Assembly: GCA_019459485.1 (NCBI GenBank)
Contig: JAIBEZ010000077.1
Coordinates: 1 to 64,000, forward strand
Direction of reading: 5' to 3'
From: Prolixibacteraceae bacterium
Lineage (GTDB): Bacteria > Bacteroidota > Bacteroidia > Bacteroidales > Prolixibacteraceae
Length of the DNA: 64,000 nucleotides
Part shown: piece after piece, positions 54,511-62,959 of the stretch
Layout: every line of letters starts with the position of its first letter
How positions within the stretch are numbered: position 1 is the stretch's first letter
The notes under the pieces: model-generated
What the model was told of the DNA's origin: nothing
Databases searched by the model: none
The model's input: only the letters and a program-made list of their open reading frames with translations
Position numbers and translations under genes: made by a program

Positions 54511-54720
54511 TTATCCAACCAAAAAATCACCAATGTTCCCAATACTACTGCCTGTTCCCTTGTATAATTCGCTGTACTTGCATCGGGTACAGGTTATCAC
54601 TGTAAACTTTCTGTTCTGAATATCGAAGAATCTGGAAAAGCCATTCCCGGTTGTACGAATTACATCGGTTTCTGCCTGAGTGTTTCCACATTTTGGGCAA
54701 TGATACTTTGTGTGTTGCAT
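54511..54720 (-). CDS. Small zinc-ribbon protein (DUF2082-like)
   Basis: 69 residues from the ATG at 54720. Two CxxC pairs (CPKCGN near 8 and CTRCKYSELY near 46) flank the pattern FSRFFDIQNRKFTVITC, as in zinc-ribbon_13/DUF2082 proteins of unknown role. An in-frame start at 54750 is possible but the shorter form begins right before the first zinc knuckle. Confidence 0.75.
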   Translation of the reverse strand: MQHTKYHCPKCGNTQAETDVIRTTGNGFSRFFDIQNRKFTVITCTRCKYSELYKGTGSSIGNIGDFLVG

Positions 54721-54813
54721 GGCGATGAAAATTTTAAGTAAATAGTTCAATATTGTTTTGTCGCAATTGTTTTAATTGTTGTCGGAATGCCAGTTGCCAG
54801 TTGTTTTTCTGGA

Positions 54814-55014
54814 TTACTGAGACTGATCACCGGATTCCTCTTCCGACTCTTCCTCTGTTGTTTTTGCTACCGTTCGCCGGGCATCCCGAAGTGCCTTGGC
54901 GATAATCCATTCAATTTGTCCGTTTGCACTGCGGAATTCCTGTGCCGCCCACTTTTCAAGGGCATCATATACATCAGGATCAATGCGCAACACAAATGAT
55001 TTTTTCTTTGCCAT
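54814..55014 (-). CDS. Arc-like ribbon-helix-helix protein
   Basis: 66 residues from the ATG at 55014: MAKKKSFVLRIDPDVYDALEK then a helix pair (FRSANGQIEWIIAKAL) typical of Arc/MetJ-type DNA-binding dimers, and an acidic tail (EEESEEESGD). RHH genes of this form are often found next to SPFH genes, as here (57030), and may regulate them. No toxin partner is seen. Confidence 0.8.
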   Translation of the reverse strand: MAKKKSFVLRIDPDVYDALEKWAAQEFRSANGQIEWIIAKALRDARRTVAKTTEEESEEESGDQSQ

Positions 55015-55080
55015 AACTTTTCCTTTCCTCTTAATCAATCTAAAATCATTACGAACAAAAACCGCATTCGAAAAATGGTC

Positions 55081-56484
55081 TTACATGGTTTGAATTTGAA
55101 TCCATTTTAAAATCTCTGTCAGAGCTATTGGAGAAAAAGTCTGCTCAATAGCTGCGTATTCTGCAGGTGAACCAGTTTTACAATCCTGAAACAAGTGATT
55201 TAAATTAGGAAGTTCGATTGTAGTAACTTTTTTATTTCCTCCTTTTGCCAACGCGTTCTTAATAGCTTCTAAATTCTCCTTGGGTGGAACCTGCAGGTCT
55301 TTTTCGCCATTGATTGCCAATACCGGGCATTTTACTTTTTCCAAAGCAATGGCCGGATTGTATTTTATAAAATAGAACATCCAGGGGTTCGCAATTTGAT
55401 CAACCTGTAATTTTACAAAATCATCTTCACTCATACTTTCAGGCTTTTGAGCATTTGGATTGTCTTTCAATGCCTGTTTGAGATAACTTATCATATCAGT
55501 TTTTAATTGTTCCAGACTTGTTGACTTTGACACAATTTCAAAAACATCAATATTGGTCGTTTTAACTTTTTGTAAATCAGCATCACTTATACCAGAAGCT
55601 TTTCCAATTAATTCCTGCTGCAATAAAAGCAACTGATCACCAGGAATCCCGGTTCCAGCCAACAGCACAATAAAAGCAATATCTTTAGAATTGTCTGCAA
55701 CCATTGGCGCTATTATTCCTCCCTCGCTGTGTCCGATTAAACCGATTTTTGTTTTATTTATTTCCTCTCTTGTTTTCAAAAAGTCAACACCCGCTTCAAC
55801 ATCTGATGCAAAATCTACGCTTGTTGCAGTTTTAAAGTCTCCTTTTGAAGCCGCGGTTCCCCTATCGTCGAAACGTAAAACCGCTATACCGTTTTTTGTC
55901 AGGAAGTCTGATAAAACAAGGAAAGGTTTGTGTCCCATTAGCTCTTCATCTCTATTCTGAGGACCACTTCCTGTAATTAGAACGACAGCCGGAAAACTAC
56001 CTTCCTTTGATGGTAATGTTAAAGTTCCGGCCAATTGGATTCCTGCTTTTACATTTTCAAAAGTGACTTCTTCTTCGTAATAGGAATATGGTTTTTTAGG
56101 TTCCTGCGGTCGGACAGGTTTTTCCTTTTCAACCATTTCTTTGGAAAGGTTCAATGGGAATGACATACCACTCTGTTTGAAATCACCCACAATGACATTG
56201 TCTTTATCCAAAGTGCCTTGATATTCGACACCTAAATTGGCAACTGCCAATTTTAATATTTGGTTTTCGAAGCTCGTAGAAGTAACCGGGATGCCTTTTG
56301 CACCCTGGTCGGGACTATCCATTGTTGAGCTGAGTCCGGTATCCGTTTTACTGATATTAAATACTATTCGTAATTGTGTCCCCTGAACTTTTAGGATTCC
56401 GTTCCATTGACCTGTAATATTTTGACCGAATAACATATTGGAAATCAGAATTCCAATTGCAAAAATGATTGATTGCATTTTCAT
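55081..56484 (-). CDS. Secreted alpha/beta hydrolase with N-terminal lipocalin-like domain
   Basis: 467 residues: signal peptide (about 1-20, cut after LFG), a beta-rich N-terminal domain (about 20-115, GQWNGILKVQGTQLRI) and an alpha/beta hydrolase domain with GLIGHSEGGIIAP (nucleophile near 251), NGEKDLQVP and NHLFQDCKTG (His). All three catalytic residues are present. It is the last gene of a three-gene operon with one-base gaps. Substrate unknown; an esterase or acyl-peptide hydrolase is likely. Confidence 0.85.
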   Translation of the reverse strand: MKMQSIIFAIGILISNMLFGQNITGQWNGILKVQGTQLRIVFNISKTDTGLSSTMDSPDQGAKGIPVTSTSFENQILKLAVANLGVEYQGTLDKDNVIVGDFKQSGMSFPLNLSKEMVEKEKPVRPQEPKKPYSYYEEEVTFENVKAGIQLAGTLTLPSKEGSFPAVVLITGSGPQNRDEELMGHKPFLVLSDFLTKNGIAVLRFDDRGTAASKGDFKTATSVDFASDVEAGVDFLKTREEINKTKIGLIGHSEGGIIAPMVADNSKDIAFIVLLAGTGIPGDQLLLLQQELIGKASGISDADLQKVKTTNIDVFEIVSKSTSLEQLKTDMISYLKQALKDNPNAQKPESMSEDDFVKLQVDQIANPWMFYFIKYNPAIALEKVKCPVLAINGEKDLQVPPKENLEAIKNALAKGGNKKVTTIELPNLNHLFQDCKTGSPAEYAAIEQTFSPIALTEILKWIQIQTM

Positions 56485-56485
56485 T

Positions 56486-57028
56486 TTACTGGTATTTAAT
56501 GTTTCCTGTTTTTGACTTCATCATTTCGTCCATGGCATAAATGATTGCCTGCGACCTTTGTGTACCAAATAAAACCTTTTTCCCGTTTGTCAGAAAAAGT
56601 TGAAGCCCTATATTACCGCTCACATTGAATGCCTTGCCTTTCTTTGATAAAAAACTGCCTTTGATTCCCCAGCCACCATATTCCAAAATAGGTTTGTATT
56701 TCCGGATTTCATATCGTTGAATTTCTTCTTTTGAAATGATCCTGTTCTTATAAATCATTGGGAAGAACTTGTAATGAATTCCATCCTGATCAATCCAAAC
56801 TTCGAGTTTCATTAAAAAAAAGAACCAAATCATAAGTCCAAGAAAGAAGGGCAGAAAAATCATTACTCCGTTTGGTGCCGGACTATCGCCCACCTGAATA
56901 CCCCTTACAGTTTGCTGATAGAGTGTATAAATAGTCGTAACCATCACCGGAACCGTTGAGGCCAGTATCAGTACAATCCACCACCATTGTCTGAATTGCT
57001 GCGTTTCCTTAAACAGAACTTTATTCAT
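56486..57028 (-). CDS. Membrane protein with bacterial PH-like domain
   Basis: 180 residues: two transmembrane helices (about 15-35 and 53-73) and a soluble part with alternating strands (VWIDQDGIHYKFFPMIYKNR, SKEEIQRYEIRKYK) as in bacterial PH-type domains and DUF6141-like proteins. One base separates it from both neighbours (SPFH upstream, hydrolase downstream). Role not known. Confidence 0.7.
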   Translation of the reverse strand: MNKVLFKETQQFRQWWWIVLILASTVPVMVTTIYTLYQQTVRGIQVGDSPAPNGVMIFLPFFLGLMIWFFFLMKLEVWIDQDGIHYKFFPMIYKNRIISKEEIQRYEIRKYKPILEYGGWGIKGSFLSKKGKAFNVSGNIGLQLFLTNGKKVLFGTQRSQAIIYAMDEMMKSKTGNIKYQ

Positions 57029-57029
57029 C

Positions 57030-57878
57030 TTACTGATAAAGTGTGCCGGTGTTTACAACTGGCGTTGCTTCCTTGTCGCCGCACAATACAACCAAAAGAT
57101 TACTCACCATGGTTGCTTTCTTGTCTTCATCAAGAGTTACAATGTCACGTTTGCTCAATTCTGCCAAAGCCATTTCAACCATGCTGACAGCGCCTTCAAC
57201 AATTTTAAACCTGGCAGCCACAATAGCAGTGGCCTGTTGTCGTTTCAACATTGCCTGGGCAATTTCCTGTGCATAAGCGATGTAATTAATGCGGGCTTCA
57301 ATCACATGAATTCCGGCAATGTCCAATCGTTCGCGAATTTCATTTTCAAGTTCGTGGTTTACCTCCTCGCCCCCATCACGAAGCGTTATTTTAGCATGAT
57401 CATCTTCAATGTTGTCATACGGATACAAACCTGCCAGTTTGCGCAAAGCAGCCTCACTTTGCACAACTACGAAATGCTCGTATTCGTCTACTCCAAAAGC
57501 AGCCCTGTAAGTTTCTTCCACTTTCCAGACCAAAACGAGGCCGATCATAATCGGGTTTCCCAACTTATCATTCACTTTTATAGGTTCGCTGTTAAAATTG
57601 CGAGCCCGAAGTGAAAATTTCTTTTTAGCGAAGAAAGGATTGACCCATAAAAAGCCATTGTCTTTAATAGTTCCTTTATAAGCGCCAAACAGCACCAGCA
57701 CATAGCTTTGATTAGGATCGACAGCCAAAAATCCAGGCGCAAGGATCACAAACATTACAATTAATACCAACGATGGGATGATAAATCCGTTGATAAATCC
57801 GGCAATAGCCATTGCAAGAAAAACTACTTCGAGCAAAAGGAACAAATAACCGGAACGCGCAGTAAATGACTTTTCCAT
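57030..57878 (-). CDS. SPFH/band-7 domain membrane protein
   Basis: 282 residues: two close hydrophobic segments at the N-terminus (about 12-50) then a band-7 domain with FLWVNPFF, SLRARNFNSEPIKVND and the conserved EARINYIAYAQEIAQAMLKRQQA. SPFH proteins form large ring assemblies in membrane microdomains and regulate proteases or envelope processes. It leads the operon with the PH-like and hydrolase genes; an RHH regulator lies 3' of the operon. Confidence 0.9.
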   Translation of the reverse strand: MEKSFTARSGYLFLLLEVVFLAMAIAGFINGFIIPSLVLIVMFVILAPGFLAVDPNQSYVLVLFGAYKGTIKDNGFLWVNPFFAKKKFSLRARNFNSEPIKVNDKLGNPIMIGLVLVWKVEETYRAAFGVDEYEHFVVVQSEAALRKLAGLYPYDNIEDDHAKITLRDGGEEVNHELENEIRERLDIAGIHVIEARINYIAYAQEIAQAMLKRQQATAIVAARFKIVEGAVSMVEMALAELSKRDIVTLDEDKKATMVSNLLVVLCGDKEATPVVNTGTLYQ

Positions 57879-57918
57879 AGTATTACATTTAAGTTGATTT
57901 GATATTAAAACGATATCA

Positions 57919-57950
57919 CAAACTTAAATAAAAAAAAGCATCTCTTGCAA
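57919..57950 (-). promoter_or_regulatory. Promoter of the SPFH operon, nested in a terminator
   Basis: On the minus strand TTG at 57950-57948, a 21-base spacer and TAAGTTTG at 57926-57919. The -33 element sits in the loop of the hairpin that ends the upstream small gene. Confidence 0.5.
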
Positions 57951-57958
57951 GATGCTTT
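57931..57958 (-). terminator. Intrinsic terminator of the small acidic protein gene
   Basis: AAAGCATCT (57935-57943) pairs with AGATGCTTT (57950-57958); on the minus strand it is followed by about nine Ts. Confidence 0.7.
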
Positions 57959-57975
57959 GTAACATTTTTTCAGGC

Positions 57976-58212
57976 TCAATTCAAACTCAATTCAATATCA
58001 CCGTTTGTCTTTGATTGAAGAACCTCGTATTGCGATGCAAAGTTTAAAATCGCATCAATACTGCGTGCAGAAGGTTCAAATTCAATTTGATCTATGTACA
58101 GGTTGTAATCTTCAGAATCACAGTCAGGAAATTGAAATTGTTCAGTTTCCTTATTCCCGGCTTGATAAGAATTGATCAAAAATTTAAAGGTAGAGAATTT
58201 ACTCATAGGCAT
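57976..58212 (-). CDS. Small acidic protein next to an ECF sigma factor
   Basis: 78 residues, acidic, no signal or membrane segment. The C-terminal half (SARSIDAILNFASQYEVLQSK, then a final LN) resembles small Bacteroidota proteins of unknown function that I have seen near housekeeping genes. It starts 64 bases after the ECF sigma gene and has its own terminator, so the two may be cotranscribed. A partner or anti-sigma role is only a guess. An alternative ATG lies two codons in. Confidence 0.6.
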   Translation of the reverse strand: MPMSKFSTFKFLINSYQAGNKETEQFQFPDCDSEDYNLYIDQIEFEPSARSIDAILNFASQYEVLQSKTNGDIELSLN

Positions 58213-58276
58213 TATTTCCGAAATATTGGTTATGGAGAAATAACGCCAACAAATTAATAATATTGTAACAACACGA

Positions 58277-58870
58277 TTAATTTTTTGTCAGGCACAAATT
58301 TTTCTTCTCAATCATTTTCCGAAGATTAATCAATGCATACCGCATACGTCCCAAAGCCGTATTAATACTGACATCAGTCAGATCGGCGATTTCCTTAAAA
58401 CTAAGCCCCTGGAAATGGCGCATCATGATTACCTGTCGCTGATCGTCTGGCAATTCCTCGATCAGGAGGCGCACATCACTGGTAATTTGTTCATAAACCA
58501 GCTTGTCCTCAATATTCTCTTCCGAATATTTTGGTGAATTGAAAAGATCGATGCTGGAATCATCGTTTGACGTTGTGCTTAGTAATTTTTCTTTTCTGAA
58601 ATGATCGATGATCAGATTGTGGGAAATACGAAGCACCCAGGAAATGAATTTACCATTCTCCGTATATTTTCCGGTTTTCAACGATCGGATTACTTTAATA
58701 AAAGTATCCTGAAAAATATCTTCGGCAAGATGATGGTTCTTTACAATGAGTACGATGTAGGTAAAAACTCTCTTTTTATGGCGGTTAATAAGGAGTTCAA
58801 TTGCAGCCTGGTCGCCATCAACGAATTGTTTTACGAGCGAATTATCGCTCAGATCTTCTGTTCTGAACAT
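58277..58870 (-). CDS. ECF-type RNA polymerase sigma factor
   Basis: 197 residues with region 2 (about 22-95, HHLAEDIFQDTFIKVIRSL) and region 4 (about 130-185, LPDDQRQVIMMRHFQGLSF, SINTALGRMRYA). The spacing is that of ECF41-less, short group IV factors. No clear transmembrane anti-sigma gene is adjacent, only the small acidic protein. It would direct an unknown stress or envelope regulon. Confidence 0.92.
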   Translation of the reverse strand: MFRTEDLSDNSLVKQFVDGDQAAIELLINRHKKRVFTYIVLIVKNHHLAEDIFQDTFIKVIRSLKTGKYTENGKFISWVLRISHNLIIDHFRKEKLLSTTSNDDSSIDLFNSPKYSEENIEDKLVYEQITSDVRLLIEELPDDQRQVIMMRHFQGLSFKEIADLTDVSINTALGRMRYALINLRKMIEKKNLCLTKN

Positions 58871-58940
58871 TACTCTAAATTATTATGTGACTGTTTGTTT
58901 CAGTAATTAAAGAGTATAGTTCTGTCGATAGGCTGCCTTT

Positions 58941-58973
58941 TTTGAATTAGAGTTAAACAATTTACTAATTTTG
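58941..58973 (+). promoter_or_regulatory. Promoter of uvrA
   Basis: TTTG at 58941-58944, a 21-base spacer, TAATTTTG at 58966-58973. Both elements match the consensus; leader about 60 bases. Confidence 0.65.
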
Positions 58974-59038
58974 TGATTGTAAAAATGAACCAATTATTTC
59001 AGAAAAACAAATTTTTTGCAAATATTATAACATAACGA

Positions 59039-61843
59039 ATGAGTTTACCTTCAAATAACACACCTTACATCCAAATAAAGGGTGCCAGGGTTCACAATCT
59101 TAAAAACATCGACCTTAAAATCCACCGAAATAAATTAATTGTAATCAGCGGATTGTCAGGTTCAGGAAAATCGTCGCTCGCCTTCGACACGCTTTATGCG
59201 GAAGGTCAGCGCAGGTATGTGGAAAGTTTATCATCGTATGCCCGTCAGTTTCTGGGACGGATCAACAAACCAGAAGTTGATTATATCAAAGGCATTCCTC
59301 CGGCTATCGCAATCGAACAAAAAGTGAATACGCGGAATCCACGCTCTACAGTTGGTACTTCAACCGAAATTTACGATTACCTGAAACTTTTATTTGCCCG
59401 GATCGGACAAACGATCTCCCCTATTTCAGGAAAAGAAGTCAAACAGCACCATGTGAGCGATGTCACCAACTTCATCCAATCCTTTCCTGAAAATACACGC
59501 TTCATGATCGGTTCTCCATTGAAAATGAAAAATGGCCGGACGATGCTTCAGGAAGCAGAATTATTGCTGCAACAAGGTTTTTCCCGGCTTGAGATTGACA
59601 ATGAAATCCTGAAAATTGATGAACTTCTGAAAGAAAACAAAGAGGTTAAATGCGGAGAATCAGCCTGTAACATTGTAATTGACAGGGCTACCGTATCAAA
59701 TGAGGAAGACAATCTGAGCCGGATTGCCGATTCGGTACAAACGGCATTTTTTGAAGGGCGTGGCGAATGTGTGGTTAAAATTTATGCCGGAACAGAAGTC
59801 AAAGAAGAACATTTCTCGAACCTTTTTGAAGCCGACGGAATCGAATTTGAAGAGCCATCTGTACACATGTTCAGCTTTAACAATCCGTTGGGAGCCTGCA
59901 AAACCTGCGAGGGATACGGAAAAGTAATCGGCATTGATGAAGATCTGGTAATTCCGAACAAATCGCTGTCCGTATATCAGGAGGCAGTGGCCTGTTGGAA
60001 GGGTGACAAAATGAAAGAATGGAAAGACGAGCTCGTCAATTCCGCCGAAAAATTCAACTTCCCGATTCACAAGCCTTTTTACGATTTAAGTGATGAACAG
60101 AGAAATCTGCTATGGGCCGGGAACAAGTATTTTCAGGGGCTGAACCAATTCTTCAAGATGCTCGAAGAAAATACCTATAAAATACAATACCGCGTAATGC
60201 TTTCGAGATACAGGGGAAAAACCAACTGCCCGGATTGCCTAGGCACACGACTTAAAAAAGAAGCCGGTTATGTAAAAGTCGGAGGAATATCAATTCAGGA
60301 TCTGGTTTTACTTCCTATTAATGAACTGACAGTTTTCTTTGCTAACCTGAAGCTTACTGAATACGAAACCAAGGTTGCAGAACGCATTCTGACCGAAATT
60401 AACAATCGCCTTGATTTTCTGAATGATGTTGGTCTGGGTTATCTTTCCCTGAATCGGCTTTCTTCTACCTTGTCGGGAGGTGAATCGCAGCGAATCAACC
60501 TGGCAACTTCGCTGGGTAGCAGTCTTGTAGGTTCGATGTATATTTTAGACGAGCCCAGCATCGGACTGCACTCACGAGATACGGAGCGGTTGATACGCGT
60601 TTTGCGTAAATTGCAAAAACTTGGCAATACGGTTTTGGTGGTAGAACATGACGAAGAAATCATCCGGTCGGCAGATGAAATCATTGATATCGGTCCGTTG
60701 GCAGGACGATTGGGCGGAGAAGTTGTTTTTCAGGGAACGCACGAGGACCTTGAAAGTTCCTCAGAAAGTATGACGGCCAAATACCTGACAGGAAGAGAAA
60801 AAATAGAAATACCGCTGACCCGGAGAAAATGGAACAATTACATTGAAATAACCGGCGCCCGCGAAAACAATCTAAAAAATGTAACCGTAAAGTTCCCGCT
60901 CAATACAATCTGTGTAGTCACCGGTGTAAGTGGTTCCGGAAAATCATCGCTTGTTTCTAAAGTTCTATATCCGGCGCTTGCCAAGATGTTTGGCGGATTC
61001 AGTGAAAAAACCGGACAACACGACCAAATCAGGGGCGACATTAACCTGATTACTTCCATCGAATTTGTTGACCAGAACCCGATCGGCAAATCGTCGCGTT
61101 CAAACCCGGTTACTTACCTGAAAGTTTACGATGAAATCCGCAAATTGTACTCCGAACTGCAAAGTTCAAAATTCAACGGATTCAAGCCCTCACATTTTTC
61201 GTTTAATATTGAAGGTGGAAGATGCGAAGAATGCCAGGGAGAAGGAGAAATTACTGTCGAAATGCAGTTCATGGCCGATGTTCACCTTGTCTGTGAAAGC
61301 TGTAAAGGGAAAAGATTCAGGGATGAAATTCTTGAAATTACCTTTGAAGGGAAAAATATCTTCGATATACTGGATTTAACTGTCAACGAAGCGATTGATT
61401 TCTTTGGAAGTCAAAAATCCACTTCAGCAAAAAAAATCGCACGGCTGTTGAAACCACTTCAGGATGTAGGTTTGGGATATGTAAAGCTCGGACAATCATC
61501 GAGTACATTGTCGGGTGGTGAAAGCCAACGGATCAAACTTGCGTCATTCCTTGCCAAAGAAAAAGGAAGCCCTTCCCTGTTCATTTTCGATGAACCAACC
61601 ACCGGCCTGCATTTTCACGACATTCGCAAACTGCTCGATTCATTCAATGCGCTGATTGCCAGGGGACACAGCATTATCATTATTGAGCACAACCTGGACG
61701 TAATAAAATGTGCCGATTGGGTGATTGACATAGGGCCCGAAGGAGGAAAAGATGGCGGAAGGATTATTTTTGAAGGTAAACCCGAAGATATGGTGAACAT
61801 TCAAGAATCATATACCGGCGCAGCATTGAAGGAGAAATTGTAA
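59039..61843 (+). CDS. uvrA: Excinuclease ABC subunit A
   Basis: DNA damage recognition ATPase of nucleotide excision repair. 934 residues, typical. Two ABC modules are visible: Walker [21 protein letters not shown] near residue 38 and [11 protein letters not shown] near 630; signature [13 protein letters not shown] twice; zinc modules [10 protein letters not shown]...CPDCLGTR and CEECQGEGE...[10 protein letters not shown] 21-bp tandem array starts 90 bases after its stop. Confidence 0.97.
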   Translation: MSLPSNNTPYIQIKGARVHNLKNIDLKIHRNKLIVISGLSGSGKSSLAFDTLYAEGQRRYVESLSSYARQFLGRINKPEVDYIKGIPPAIAIEQKVNTRNPRSTVGTSTEIYDYLKLLFARIGQTISPISGKEVKQHHVSDVTNFIQSFPENTRFMIGSPLKMKNGRTMLQEAELLLQQGFSRLEIDNEILKIDELLKENKEVKCGESACNIVIDRATVSNEEDNLSRIADSVQTAFFEGRGECVVKIYAGTEVKEEHFSNLFEADGIEFEEPSVHMFSFNNPLGACKTCEGYGKVIGIDEDLVIPNKSLSVYQEAVACWKGDKMKEWKDELVNSAEKFNFPIHKPFYDLSDEQRNLLWAGNKYFQGLNQFFKMLEENTYKIQYRVMLSRYRGKTNCPDCLGTRLKKEAGYVKVGGISIQDLVLLPINELTVFFANLKLTEYETKVAERILTEINNRLDFLNDVGLGYLSLNRLSSTLSGGESQRINLATSLGSSLVGSMYILDEPSIGLHSRDTERLIRVLRKLQKLGNTVLVVEHDEEIIRSADEIIDIGPLAGRLGGEVVFQGTHEDLESSSESMTAKYLTGREKIEIPLTRRKWNNYIEITGARENNLKNVTVKFPLNTICVVTGVSGSGKSSLVSKVLYPALAKMFGGFSEKTGQHDQIRGDINLITSIEFVDQNPIGKSSRSNPVTYLKVYDEIRKLYSELQSSKFNGFKPSHFSFNIEGGRCEECQGEGEITVEMQFMADVHLVCESCKGKRFRDEILEITFEGKNIFDILDLTVNEAIDFFGSQKSTSAKKIARLLKPLQDVGLGYVKLGQSSSTLSGGESQRIKLASFLAKEKGSPSLFIFDEPTTGLHFHDIRKLLDSFNALIARGHSIIIIEHNLDVIKCADWVIDIGPEGGKDGGRIIFEGKPEDMVNIQESYTGAALKEKL

Positions 61844-61882
61844 TTGCAGAGACTAGCCAATGAGGTAGAACAGGGCAATGAG

Positions 61883-61911
61883 GTAGAGACAGGGCAGTGC
61901 CCTTTCTCTAC
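61883..61911 (+). repeat. Left flanking palindrome of the 21-bp array
   Basis: GTAGAGACAGGGCA (61883-61896) faces TGCCCTTTCTCTAC (61898-61911), one mismatch, one-base loop. The same palindrome without mismatch is at 62387-62415. A degenerate half copy (GGTAGAACAGGGCA) precedes it at about 61864. Confidence 0.8.
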
Positions 61912-61933
61912 AAACGAAACGACACAATACAAG

Positions 61934-62374
61934 CACCCCGATGTTGAGGTGAAAATGAAACCAACCGGGGTTGCCGACCTCAATGCCGGGGTCAAAATGA
62001 AACCCATCGAACAAAAAATGAAACCGATCAGGGTCGCGAACCCCGATGTTGAGGTGAAAATGAAACCAACCGGGGTCGCCGACCTCAATGCCGGGGTCAG
62101 AATGAAACCCATCGAACAAAAAATGAAACCGATCAGGGTCAAGAACCCCGATGTTGGGGTAGAAATGAAACCAACCGGGGTCACCGACCTCAATGCCGGG
62201 GTCAAAATGAAACCCATCGAACAAAAAATGAAACCAATCAGGGTCGGGAACCCCGATATCGGGGTGAAAATGAAACCAACCGGGGTCACCGACCTCAATG
62301 CGTTTGTAAAAATGAAACCCATCGAATAGAAACTGAAACCGATCAGGGTCGGGAACCCCGATGTTGGGGGTTAA
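61934..62374 (+). repeat. Tandem array: twenty-one 21-bp units in four 105-bp blocks
   Basis: Four blocks of 105 bases (61955-62059, 62060-62164, 62165-62269, 62270-62374), each with five 21-base sub-units such as ATGAAACCCATCGAACAAAAA and GACCTCAATGCCGGGGTCAAA, plus one extra unit in front (61934-61954). The open frames through it on both strands follow from the period being a multiple of three; it lacks start signals and is not called as a gene. The core CCGAC-n-TCA-n-TGC is shared with the array at 36417-36563. Confidence 0.9.
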
Positions 62375-62386
62375 ATGATCGATAAC

Positions 62387-62415
62387 GTAGAGACAGGGCA
62401 TTGCCCTGTCTCTAC
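62387..62415 (+). repeat. Right flanking palindrome of the 21-bp array
   Basis: GTAGAGACAGGGCA (62387-62400), one-base loop, TGCCCTGTCTCTAC (62402-62415): a perfect 14-base stem, direct copy of the element at 61883. I know near-identical GTAGAGAC...GTCTCTAC palindromes from other bacteria as dispersed repeats. Confidence 0.85.
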
Positions 62416-62417
62416 AA

Positions 62418-62455
62418 ACAAAAAAAAAGAGGCTGGAACTTTCGATCCAACCTCT
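62418..62455 (-). terminator. Intrinsic terminator of rplS
   Basis: AGAGGCTGGA (62428-62437) pairs with TCCAACCTCT (62446-62455), one wobble; on the minus strand it is followed by about nine Ts. It abuts the right palindrome of the array. Confidence 0.75.
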
Positions 62456-62477
62456 TCGCAAAAAGAAAATATTTTTC

Positions 62478-62828
62478 TTATACACGTTTTTCTTTGATAC
62501 GGGCTTTTTTGCCTGTAAGAGAACGTAAATAATACAATTTTGCCCTGCGGACGCTACCTTTTTTGTTCACTTCAATCAGGTCGATAAATGGTGAATAAAG
62601 AGGAAAAATCCTTTCAACACCAATACTTCCAGACATTTTGCGAACGGTAAACATTTTGGTAACTCCTTCACCTTTTACCTGAATAACTACGCCACGGTAG
62701 TTCTGAATACGTTCTTTGCTACCTTCACGAATCTTGTAATGAACAGTGATTGTATCACCTGCTTTAAAAGACGCATGTTCTTTTGTTTCAACAGCAAACG
62801 CGTTTTGTGCTACTTTAATTAAATCCAT
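62478..62828 (-). CDS. rplS: 50S ribosomal protein L19
   Basis: Large-subunit protein at the 30S interface. 116 residues from the ATG at 62828 ([11 protein letters not shown] start). Signatures: [23 protein letters not shown], and the [20 protein letters not shown] tail. A longer start at 62849 adds seven residues without support. It has its own promoter and terminator. Confidence 0.97.
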   Translation of the reverse strand: MDLIKVAQNAFAVETKEHASFKAGDTITVHYKIREGSKERIQNYRGVVIQVKGEGVTKMFTVRKMSGSIGVERIFPLYSPFIDLIEVNKKGSVRRAKLYYLRSLTGKKARIKEKRV

Positions 62829-62892
62829 TGCTATAAGTTTTAGTGGCAATATTACATCAAATCAATGAGTAAGAGATTGCTGAAATGTGGCG

Positions 62893-62921
62893 CAAAAATA
62901 ATAAAATTATTCGTTCCGCAA
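62893..62921 (-). promoter_or_regulatory. Promoter of rplS
   Basis: On the minus strand TTG at 62921-62919, an 18-base spacer, and TATTTTTG at 62900-62893. Leader about 60 bases; no known ribosomal-protein leader fold is recognised. Confidence 0.6.
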
Positions 62922-62959
62922 CTTGCATTCCCAACAAATTACATGGCGAACTGAAAAAA

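Noticed and set aside
61844-62485. Open frames of 160-210 codons on both strands through the 21-bp array
   Set aside because: Any sequence with a period divisible by three stays open in several frames; there is no start signal, the strongest frames are on both strands at once, and the region is bounded by palindromes.
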